A stretch of 64,000 nucleotides of DNA, from contig JAADGI010000017.1 in assembly GCA_013152415.1 (NCBI GenBank), forward strand, positions 104,104 to 168,103, in the 5' to 3' direction. Positions 57,320-64,000 of the stretch are shown piece by piece (the stretch's first letter is position 1; every line of letters begins with the position of its first letter). Origin of the DNA: Gammaproteobacteria bacterium. Its GTDB lineage: Bacteria > Pseudomonadota > Gammaproteobacteria > HyVt-429. The translations under genes and the position numbers were made by a program. The notes below the pieces were generated by a model. That model did no database searches and was not told the DNA's origin. It saw nothing but the letters and a program-made list of their open reading frames with translations.

Positions 57320-58531
57320 GTGTTAAGTCTTGAACAGGCCCGCGAGGCCATTTTAGCCAAGATCACCCCCGCCAGTGAAACCACGGCCATAGCATTAGAC
57401 CAGGCCCTGGGACATTACGTGGGAACAACGCTGACAGCACGGGTGGACAACCCGGCATTCGACAACTCGGCCATGGACGGCTATGCCATTAACTGCAAGG
57501 ACTTGGAGGGGACCCAGGACAATGCACTCCCCCTCATCGGCGAGGCCGCCTGCGGCGGCGCCCCGGCACAACTTAGCCCCAACAGCACCATGCGCATCTT
57601 TACCGGTGCCCCCCTGCCCCGGGGGGCCGACAGCGTCATCATGCAAGAAAATATTGAGGTCTCTGCCAACGGCAAGATAATCTTTCCCAAAGAACCTAAA
57701 ACAGGCAACAACATCCGCCGCCGTGGGGAAGACTTCAAAAAGGGTGATGATCTTTACAACTCCGGCCATCAAATCACCAGTAACGATCTGGCCCTGCTGG
57801 CCACTGCCGGCATCGCCCAACCTGTCGTTTGGACCCCACCGCGCATATTGGTTATCGCCACCGGTGATGAATTGATCGCTCCCGGAGACACCCTCCAAGC
57901 GGGACAAATCTATGAGTCCAATCGCCTCACCACCATCGCCCAACTTGCCGAGCTGGGCCTTGACCGTGTTGACAGCGATACCCTGCGAGACGACCCCGAT
58001 ATTTTACGGGCACGTCTCGCCACGGCCCAGGACTACGATTTTATTATCACCAGCGGCGGTGTCTCGGTGGGGGACCATGATCTGGTCAAACAAATCTTCT
58101 CAGAAATGGGAGAGATTGATTTTTGGAAGGCACGTATCAAACCCGGCAAACCCATCGCCTTTGGACGCATGGGTGAACGCAGCCACTTCTTTGCCCTGCC
58201 CGGTAACCCGGTCTCCAGTCTGGTGACCTTTAAGTTGTTTGTAGAACCGGCCCTGGTCCATTGGCACCACGGTACATTTCGCGAACCCCAACTCCAGGCC
58301 CGGGCACTGGGACAATATCAACGCCGCGCCGGCCGCAAGGAATTTTTGCGGGCGGCATTGAGCATAGATAACGGTACCTTGTGCGCCTTGCCCCTGCCGG
58401 GACAAGGTTCCCATCGGGTGCGACCGCTCAGTCAGACCAATGGTTTTATCGTTGTGAATGAAACCTCTGCCGGGTTTGATGAGGGGGACACCATCACCGC
58501 CATCCCCCTGAGTACGCGATTTAGTGGATGA
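57320..58531 (+). CDS. moeA: MoeA, molybdopterin molybdenumtransferase
   Basis: The 403-residue protein begins at GTG and has DNSAMDGYAI, TGAPLPRGAD and TSGGVSVGDHDLVK, typical of MoeA. It inserts molybdate into adenylated molybdopterin, needed for enzymes such as sulfite or nitrate reductases. mogA/moaB are not in view. Confidence 0.96.
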   Translation: MLSLEQAREAILAKITPASETTAIALDQALGHYVGTTLTARVDNPAFDNSAMDGYAINCKDLEGTQDNALPLIGEAACGGAPAQLSPNSTMRIFTGAPLPRGADSVIMQENIEVSANGKIIFPKEPKTGNNIRRRGEDFKKGDDLYNSGHQITSNDLALLATAGIAQPVVWTPPRILVIATGDELIAPGDTLQAGQIYESNRLTTIAQLAELGLDRVDSDTLRDDPDILRARLATAQDYDFIITSGGVSVGDHDLVKQIFSEMGEIDFWKARIKPGKPIAFGRMGERSHFFALPGNPVSSLVTFKLFVEPALVHWHHGTFREPQLQARALGQYQRRAGRKEFLRAALSIDNGTLCALPLPGQGSHRVRPLSQTNGFIVVNETSAGFDEGDTITAIPLSTRFSG

Positions 58532-58616
58532 ATGTCACACCTCGTCCATGACCAATAGCGCCTGTCACTTCTCAAACGAGTACGCCCCATGGCACTTAAT
58601 ATTCCCTTCGCCCTAC

Positions 58617-58637
58617 CCCTCTCCCGAAGTGAGAGGG
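58617..58637. repeat. Short REP-like hairpin
   Basis: CCCTCTC (58617-58623) and GAGAGGG (58631-58637) pair around CCGAAGT in the gap between moeA and the 5-oxoprolinase gene. A degenerate copy is at about 13753. Without a U run it is not a good terminator. Confidence 0.5.
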
Positions 58638-58670
58638 AATTAGCAAAACGACATAACGGGATGACACAAG

Positions 58671-61600
58671 ATGGCGCACCTACCCCAGGTACCTGTATTG
58701 CCTGCTAAGGTATCGTCGCAAGGTCGCTGGCAATTCTGGATCGATCGTGGTGGCACCTTTACCGACGTGGTGGGGTGCAGGCCGGATGGCAGACTCGTCA
58801 GCCACAAGCTGTTATCGGAAAGCCCAGAACACTATACAGACGCCGCGCTACAGGGCATTCGGGACCTGCTGGGTATTGCTACCGACGCACCTCTGCCCAG
58901 CACCGAGATAGAGGTCATCAAGATGGGCACCACCGTGGCCACCAATGCCCTGCTGGAGCGCAAGGGGGAACCCACCGCACTGGTGATCACCGCCGGGTTC
59001 GGGGATGCCCTGCGCATCGGTTACCAAAACCGGCCCGATATCTTTGCCCGCCACATTGTCCTGCCGGAGGTGTTGTATGCCGCCATACTCGAAGTGCCCC
59101 AACGTCACTCGGCTTCCGGTGAGGAACGGATACCCCTGGACATCACCACAACCACCCTGGGCCTGCAAAAGATTTATGCCCAGGGCATACGCAGCCTGGC
59201 CATCGTATTCATGCATGCCTATCGGTTTCCCGAGCATGAACAACAGGTGGGCCAACTGGCCAGGGAAATGGGTTTTGAACAGATATCCCTGTCCCACGAG
59301 GTCAGCCCACTGATGAAGTTGGTGGGACGGGGTGACACCACGGTGGTCGATGCCTATCTCTCCCCTATATTGCGACGCTACGTGAATCGGGTACAGGCCG
59401 AAATGGGCGAGACACGGCTCATGTTCATGCAATCCAACGGTGGCTTGATCGACGCCAACCAGTTCCAGGGTCGCAACAGTATTCTCTCCGGTCCCGCCGG
59501 AGGTGTCATAGGTGCCATCAAGACCTGCGAACTCGAAGGTATTAACAAAGTAATTGGCTTTGACATGGGGGGGACCTCTACCGATGTCTGCCACTTTGCC
59601 GGTGAACTGGAACGCAGCTTCGAGACCGAGGTCGCCGGTGTGCGTATGCGCGCGCCGATGATGTCTGTCCACACCGTGGCCGCAGGGGGCGGGTCAATCT
59701 TGCACTTCGATGGCTCCCGCTACCGGGTAGGTCCCGATTCGGCGGGGGCCAACCCGGGACCAGCCTGCTATCGGCGCGGTGGCCCCCTGACGGTGACCGA
59801 CTGCAATCTTCTATTGGGCCGCCTGTTGCCAGACTTCTTTCCCCAGGTCTTTGGCACGAACGGGGATCAGGCGTTAAACAGACGGGTGGCCGAAAAAGAA
59901 TTTGACAAGCTGGCAGGCCAAATTAGCACCGCCACCGGGCAAACCACCCCCCCAACTGCAGTAGCCTACGGCTTTCTACAGGTGGCGGTAGAGAACATGG
60001 CTGCGGCCATAAAAAAAATATCGGTGCAACGGGGATACGATGTGTCCGAGTACAGCCTGTGTTGTTTTGGGGGTGCCGGTGGCCAACATGCCTGCATGGT
60101 GGCCGATGCCCTGGGTATGGACAGGATACTTATTCATCCTCTGGGTGGTGTGCTCTCGGCCTACGGTATCGGCCTCGCCGATATCCGCATCCTGCGCGAA
60201 ACGGCCATCGAGAAACCCTTTGATCACACTCTGCTAACCGATCTGAACAAAGCTTTCGACACACTCACACAACAAGCCAAAAAAGAACTCGAGGACAAGA
60301 CCCTCGGCGCCGAACGGGTCCGTGCCGAACAAAAACTCTATTTGCGTTATGCGGGTACCGACACCCCTTTGGCCATAGACTTTTCAGATCATAAGAAAAT
60401 CATTGCGGACTTTGAAGCCGCCCACAAAAAACGATTTGGCTTTATAGACCCGGATCGCCAACGGGTGGTGGAATCTATTTCTGTGGAGCTGATTGCCTCG
60501 GACAGGCCAAGTGACAACCACACCATCACCAAATCCCCTCATAATAAATATGCTGACACCAACAAAACTGTAGATAAAAAGACCCGGCTATATAGTGCAG
60601 GACGATACCATGAGGCCACGGTCTATCATCGCGACCGGCTCCCTGTGGGAGACTCCATCACGGGTCCTGCGGTGATCGCCGAGGCCCACAACACCATCAT
60701 CGTGGAATGTGGCTGGAAGGCTCACGTCTCAAGCCACCAACAACTTGTCCTTGAGCGTCACACGCCACGACCTCAACACATCGCCATCGGCACCCAGGTC
60801 GACCCGGTAATGCTGGAGATCTTTAATAAACTTTTTATGTCCATTGCCGAACAAATGGGTTCCACCCTCGCCAACACCAGTTACTCGGTGAACATCAAGG
60901 AGCGACTCGATTTTTCCTGTGCCTTATTTGACGATCAGGGCGCACTGATCGCCAACGCCCCCCATGTGCCGGTTCACCTGGGTTCCATGGGGGACAGCGT
61001 ACAACAGATAGTCGACGCCCGCCGCGGCACCATGCGTCCCGGTGAGGTCTATGTGCATAACGCACCCTATAAAGGGGGCACCCATCTCCCGGACATCACC
61101 GTCATCACCCCCGTCTTCTATCACGCTTCCTCCGAGCCGGTCTTCTTTGTAGCCTCCCGTGGCCATCATGCCGACATCGGTGGGACTGCCCCGGGTTCCA
61201 TGCCGGCCAACAGCCAATCCATTGAGGAAGAAGGTGTCTTGCTGGACAATGTCCTGTTGGTAGAGGCCGGTCGGCTCAGGGAGCAAGCAATCCTGGGGTT
61301 GTTCACTAGCGGCGATTATCCGGCACGCAATCCGGCCCATAACATGGCCGACCTCAAGGCCCAGATTGCGGCCAACGAATGCGGACTGCAAGAACTGACT
61401 CGCATGGTAGACCACTACGGCATGGCCACGATCCGGGCCTACATGGGGCATGTTCAAGCCAACGCGGAAGAGTCGGTGCGCCGGGTGATCGATTACCTGG
61501 AGGATGGACACTTTTCCTATGCCATGGACAATGGCAGCAGCATTACCGTGACCATCAGGATCGACCACAAGAACCGCAACGCCAGCATCGACTTTACTGG

Positions 61601-62333
61601 TACCTCTGAACAACAGGCAGATAATTTTAACGCCCCTGCCTCCATCTGCAAGGCCGCGGTGCTCTATGTATTTCGCAGCCTGGTGGATGATGACATCCCC
61701 TTAAACGCAGGCTGTCTCAAACCCCTGCGTCTCATCATTCCATCTGGCTCCATGCTCAGACCGGTCTATCCGGCAGCGGTGGCCGCCGGCAATGTGGAAA
61801 CCTCTCAATGCATCGTCGACACGCTCTATGGGGCCTTGGGTGTCATGGCGGCGGCCCAGGGCAGCATGAACAATTTCACCTTTGGTAATAAACGTTGGCA
61901 ATATTATGAAACCCTGTGCGGTGGCACGGGTGCATCGACCCAGTTCGACGGCTGCGACGCAGTGCAGTCCCACATGACCAACTCCAGGTTGACTGACCCC
62001 GAAATCCTGGAGTGGCGTTTCCCGGTGTTACTGGAAGAATTCTCTATCCGGCAAGATAGCGGTGGCCGGGGTCAGCATTGCGGTGGCAATGGGACACGGC
62101 GGCGATTGCGCTTTCTCGAACCCATGACCGCAGCCATCTTGTCCAATCGGCGCAAGATTCCCCCCACCGGACTCAAGGGCGGCGGCCCGGGTCAGGCCGG
62201 TCACAACTATATCGAAAGAGCCGATGGCAACGTAGAGCAACTCGGATATTGTGCCCAAACGCAGATGCAAGCGGGCGATGTGTTTGTCATCGAAACACCG
62301 GGGGGCGGGGGCTATGGGTCTGTCGGTGAATAG
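58671..62333 (+). CDS. ATP-dependent 5-oxoprolinase (fused hydantoinase A/B)
   Basis: The 1220-residue protein joins hydantoinase A (N-terminal about 20-215, with WIDRGGTFTDVV; ATP-binding part with GFDMGGTSTDVCHF) and hydantoinase B (about 705-1215, with SRGHHADIGGTAPGSMP and FDGCDAVQSHMTNSRLTDPE). This length and order match the eukaryotic-like single-chain 5-oxoprolinase, which opens 5-oxoproline to glutamate with ATP. Bacterial forms are more often two genes. Related N-methylhydantoinases or acetone carboxylases are less likely given the single chain. Confidence 0.92.
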   Translation: MAHLPQVPVLPAKVSSQGRWQFWIDRGGTFTDVVGCRPDGRLVSHKLLSESPEHYTDAALQGIRDLLGIATDAPLPSTEIEVIKMGTTVATNALLERKGEPTALVITAGFGDALRIGYQNRPDIFARHIVLPEVLYAAILEVPQRHSASGEERIPLDITTTTLGLQKIYAQGIRSLAIVFMHAYRFPEHEQQVGQLAREMGFEQISLSHEVSPLMKLVGRGDTTVVDAYLSPILRRYVNRVQAEMGETRLMFMQSNGGLIDANQFQGRNSILSGPAGGVIGAIKTCELEGINKVIGFDMGGTSTDVCHFAGELERSFETEVAGVRMRAPMMSVHTVAAGGGSILHFDGSRYRVGPDSAGANPGPACYRRGGPLTVTDCNLLLGRLLPDFFPQVFGTNGDQALNRRVAEKEFDKLAGQISTATGQTTPPTAVAYGFLQVAVENMAAAIKKISVQRGYDVSEYSLCCFGGAGGQHACMVADALGMDRILIHPLGGVLSAYGIGLADIRILRETAIEKPFDHTLLTDLNKAFDTLTQQAKKELEDKTLGAERVRAEQKLYLRYAGTDTPLAIDFSDHKKIIADFEAAHKKRFGFIDPDRQRVVESISVELIASDRPSDNHTITKSPHNKYADTNKTVDKKTRLYSAGRYHEATVYHRDRLPVGDSITGPAVIAEAHNTIIVECGWKAHVSSHQQLVLERHTPRPQHIAIGTQVDPVMLEIFNKLFMSIAEQMGSTLANTSYSVNIKERLDFSCALFDDQGALIANAPHVPVHLGSMGDSVQQIVDARRGTMRPGEVYVHNAPYKGGTHLPDITVITPVFYHASSEPVFFVASRGHHADIGGTAPGSMPANSQSIEEEGVLLDNVLLVEAGRLREQAILGLFTSGDYPARNPAHNMADLKAQIAANECGLQELTRMVDHYGMATIRAYMGHVQANAEESVRRVIDYLEDGHFSYAMDNGSSITVTIRIDHKNRNASIDFTGTSEQQADNFNAPASICKAAVLYVFRSLVDDDIPLNAGCLKPLRLIIPSGSMLRPVYPAAVAAGNVETSQCIVDTLYGALGVMAAAQGSMNNFTFGNKRWQYYETLCGGTGASTQFDGCDAVQSHMTNSRLTDPEILEWRFPVLLEEFSIRQDSGGRGQHCGGNGTRRRLRFLEPMTAAILSNRRKIPPTGLKGGGPGQAGHNYIERADGNVEQLGYCAQTQMQAGDVFVIETPGGGGYGSVGE

Positions 62334-62404
62334 CCACTTACCGTGTTTGTTTGGGGTGCACACCCTGCCCCCATGCCTCGGATAGATTAGTCAGATACTC
62401 ATAA

Positions 62405-62441
62405 TTGACCATCACTCAATATGCGCATATATTATGCGCAT
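62405..62441 (+). promoter_or_regulatory. ccdAB promoter with two operator palindromes
   Basis: -35 TTGACC (62405-62410), 17-base spacer, -10 TATATT (62428-62433). Two identical palindromes ATGCGCAT (62421-62428 and 62434-62441) border the -10, 13 bases apart, a good layout for binding of the CcdA N-terminal ribbon-helix-helix and repression by the CcdAB complex. Confidence 0.8.
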
Positions 62442-62462
62442 CCCTTTGCCGGAATAATGACG

Positions 62463-62705
62463 ATGAAAGCTTTCAATACCCACGCACCCAAAAAACCAAC
62501 AAATCTTTCTATAAACAGTGATTTACTTTCAAAAGCGCGTGAAATGAATATCAATCTTTCAGCCACGCTTGAAAATGAACTCGTCAAGCAATTAAAAATT
62601 AAACAAAGAGAGCAGTGGCTCCAGGAAAACGCAAAAGCAATTCAAGCATATAACGATTTTGTTGAGAATGGGGGTGTTTTTAGTGACGGTGTCAGGAGTT
62701 TCTAA
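62463..62705 (+). CDS. ccdA: CcdA antitoxin
   Basis: I favour ATG 62463 (MKAFNTHAPKKPTNLSINSD), with GGA nine bases upstream; ATG 62457 is also possible, and the longer frame from 62421 would begin inside the operator. The 80-residue product has the ribbon-helix-helix PTNLSINSDLLSKAREMNINLSATLENEL and the CcdB-binding tail QWLQENAKAIQAYNDFVENGGVFSDGVRSF. It neutralises CcdB and represses the operon. The A+T-rich DNA and its place beside transposon parts suggest transfer. Confidence 0.93.
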   Translation: MKAFNTHAPKKPTNLSINSDLLSKAREMNINLSATLENELVKQLKIKQREQWLQENAKAIQAYNDFVENGGVFSDGVRSF

Positions 62706-63022
62706 TGAGCCAATTTACCGTTTACAAAAACAAAAACCCTAAAACTAAAAAAACTTTTCCTTATTTACTCGATATTCAATCTGATCTTTTAGATCAAATT
62801 CGTACAACAATCGTTATCCCGCTTGGAAAATACTCAATAGTAAAAGATCAAGTCATAACAAAACTTTGTCCAATTGTTGAAATTGACGGTGCTAAATATG
62901 CAGCCCTCACACAACAGCTTGCCGGAATAGACAGAATATTGTTAGGCGCCGAAGTTACAAACATTTCAGACTATAGAGCAGAATTCATTGATGCTATTGA
63001 TCTAATTATTTCTGGTATATAA
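62705..63022 (+). CDS. ccdB: CcdB toxin (gyrase inhibitor)
   Basis: The 105-residue protein overlaps ccdA by one base (TAATG). It has SQFTVYKNKNPKTKKTFPYLLDIQSDLLD at the start and ends with SGI, as CcdB proteins usually end near Trp-Gly-Ile, whose tail contacts gyrase A. Family members poison DNA gyrase. Here the penultimate region is ISGI, so the Trp is absent; potency may differ. Confidence 0.92.
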   Translation: MSQFTVYKNKNPKTKKTFPYLLDIQSDLLDQIRTTIVIPLGKYSIVKDQVITKLCPIVEIDGAKYAALTQQLAGIDRILLGAEVTNISDYRAEFIDAIDLIISGI

Positions 63023-63051
63023 CACCCAGGCCGACAGGTTCATCTAAGATA

Positions 63052-63115
63052 TTGCAGGATGTTTGGATGTTTGGGGTCAGATGTTTGCAGGATGTTTGGG
63101 ATGTTTGGGGTCAGA
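63052..63115. repeat. Two tandem ~30-bp direct repeats at the RAYT element end
   Basis: A unit beginning TTGCAGGATGTTTGG and ending GGGGTCAGA occurs at 63052-63081 and, with one extra G, at 63085-63115. The second copy runs into the left inverted repeat of the RAYT unit. It reads like a duplicated element end. Confidence 0.8.
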
Positions 63116-63906
63116 GTAAAAACTATTCGTTATTATCCCGTTTACGCTGCGGTCCTCTCTTTAGGGCAACGACGCGTCGACCGGATAATCGCTCCACCTC
63201 TTGCTTAAATAGATCATTTCCCAGGGCCATCCCCTGATTCGTAGCTTGGCGAACCTGATTCAATATCCTCGCATCAATCTGTCCATGAAACAACTCACGG
63301 TACGCGGCTGCCCGCCTAACTCCACTCTTGCCAAGCTGTTGATAGAGGGGGTGTGGGGTCCAGAGCTTGATCGGCTGCCCCAATCCATTGGCACGAAAGC
63401 TCGACCAGGTATAGTCACCCGGTGCTTCCACCATCCCCGCCCGAACCGGATTGAGCTCGATATATCTCTGGCAAATCAACAGATAGTTATCTGCATCCAC
63501 CACACACGATTTAAACCGGCCTTCCCACAGGGTACCCGTTCTTTTGTAGCTAAAATTGAAATAACGAACGTAGTGCCGCCCGAGGGTCTGCATTAGGCGA
63601 GAGATGCCGTCTTCCGTTTCCGGGGTAACCAACAGGTGCGTATGATTGGTCATGAACACCCATGCGTGGATGGCCACCCGGAACTTTCGGGCGCACTCTT
63701 CCAGCCAGTGGGCATAGGCGCCAAAATCTTCATCTGAAGCGAAACAAGCCTGCCGATTGTTGCCACGCTGGATGATGTGTTGGGGTATGCCGGGTAAACT
63801 AATCCTGGGTAACCGGGCCATTTATCTTCCTTGATAACGGTTTTGGTCGAACCAGTATAACGGATGTCTTAAGAGTAGGAAAAGGTTTTTACTCTGACCC
63901 CAAACA
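63102..63906. mobile_element. RAYT unit bounded by perfect 22-bp inverted repeats
   Basis: The sequence at 63102-63123 (core GGGGTCAGAGTAAAAAC) is repeated inverted without mismatch at 63885-63906. Between them lies a single gene, a REP-associated tyrosine transposase. The right repeat directly joins the cut istA gene. Confidence 0.85.
63123..63821 (-). CDS. REP-associated tyrosine transposase (RAYT, IS200/HUH type)
   Basis: The 232-residue protein has the HUH-type motif MTNHTHLLVTP (His60, His62), the catalytic Tyr120 in CQRYIELNPVRAGM, and LWEGRFKSC, typical of RAYTs. These single-strand transposases nick and move REP hairpins. The stop codon overlaps the left inverted repeat by one base. 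Confidence 0.95.
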   Translation of the reverse strand: MARLPRISLPGIPQHIIQRGNNRQACFASDEDFGAYAHWLEECARKFRVAIHAWVFMTNHTHLLVTPETEDGISRLMQTLGRHYVRYFNFSYKRTGTLWEGRFKSCVVDADNYLLICQRYIELNPVRAGMVEAPGDYTWSSFRANGLGQPIKLWTPHPLYQQLGKSGVRRAAAYRELFHGQIDARILNQVRQATNQGMALGNDLFKQEVERLSGRRVVALKRGPQRKRDNNE

Positions 63907-64000
63907 TTAACAGTCGGTCGGCTGATCCCGCAACTGATGGCAATCTGCCGGTTACTCATCCCGCTGGCCTTCAGGCGCAGCACCTCTTTTATCTTTCTCA
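63907..64000 (-). pseudogene. istA: 5' fragment of IS21-family istA, cut by the RAYT unit and by the window edge
   Basis: On the minus strand, TGAGAAAGATAAAAGAGG... (the A of ATG would be one base outside) reads RKIKEVLRLKASGMSNRQIA followed by ISRPTV, the N-terminal helix-turn-helix of IstA. The next codons are the inverted repeat, so the gene stops matching at 63906. The frame continues through the repeat to a stop just before the RAYT start, so no DDE domain remains. Confidence 0.8.

Noticed and set aside
58848..59672. 274-residue minus-strand frame in the 5-oxoprolinase gene
   Set aside because: Shadow frame, no domain, covered by a certain gene.
1..64000. CRISPR array, prophage or replication origin
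   Set aside because: No regularly spaced repeats, phage structural genes, or DnaA-box clusters were seen.

Overview
The window comes from a sulfur-oxidising gammaproteobacterium of moderate G+C. A periplasmic thiosulfate-oxidation locus (soxX-Y-Z-A, then soxB) lies at 8.9-13.1 kb. Other sulfur genes are a DsrE2-type sulfur-carrier protein (6.2-6.7 kb) and a three-cysteine YeeE/YedE (TsuA-like) transporter (16.3-17.5 kb). The remainder is standard gammaproteobacterial housekeeping: tol-pal, ruvABC, the lptE-holA-proA-nadD-rsfS-rlmH block, rng-yhdP-tldD-pmbA, leuS and a class A penicillin-binding protein. No soxCD, dsrAB or rRNA is present, so the genus cannot be fixed from this segment.

Layout. 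0-3.6 kb: a very short RND-adaptor-like lipoprotein and an RND pump. 3.8-6.7 kb (minus): a periplasmic SCP2-like protein, a FadL-type porin and DsrE2, each with its own terminator. 7.1-8.5 kb: a BepA-like protease. 8.9-13.1 kb: sox. 13.2-15.9 kb: an IS1182-type transposase scar and an A+T-rich O-acyltransferase. 16-19 kb (minus): tRNA-Lys, YeeE, queC, queE. 19.2-29.9 kb (minus): cpoB-pal-tolBARQ, ruvBAC, yebC, aspS, DUF502, fmdB. 30.2-47.8 kb (minus): one almost unbroken housekeeping series from leuS down to pmbA. 47.8-55.7 kb (minus): small genes of unknown or loosely known function mixed with mrcB, yjbQ and a LysE exporter. 55.8-62.3 kb (plus): a MerB-like protein, bacteriohemerythrin, moeA and a fused 5-oxoprolinase. 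62.4-64 kb: a mobile edge holding a ccdAB toxin-antitoxin pair with a clear double operator, a REP-associated tyrosine transposase between perfect 22-bp inverted repeats, and an IS21 istA gene cut at that repeat.

How the genes may work together. SoxXA should couple thiosulfate to the SoxYZ carrier and SoxB should hydrolyse the sulfate group off. YeeE and DsrE2 are plausible import and carrier steps for reduced sulfur. SoxA has one heme. The aspartyl-tRNA synthetase carries His30 and Gly81, residues typical of the non-discriminating type. Several long inverted repeats of REP/MITE type (19.1, 27.0, 41.0, 50.7 kb and two short ones) lie only between genes. The least explained items are a G+C-rich structured leader upstream of fmdB (about 30.0-30.14 kb), a hairpin just ahead of the yeeE ribosome binding site, the small-gene trio at 47.8-49.2 kb, the MerB-like protein with no other mer genes, and the repeat-flanked RAYT unit. 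I found no clearly new multi-gene system.
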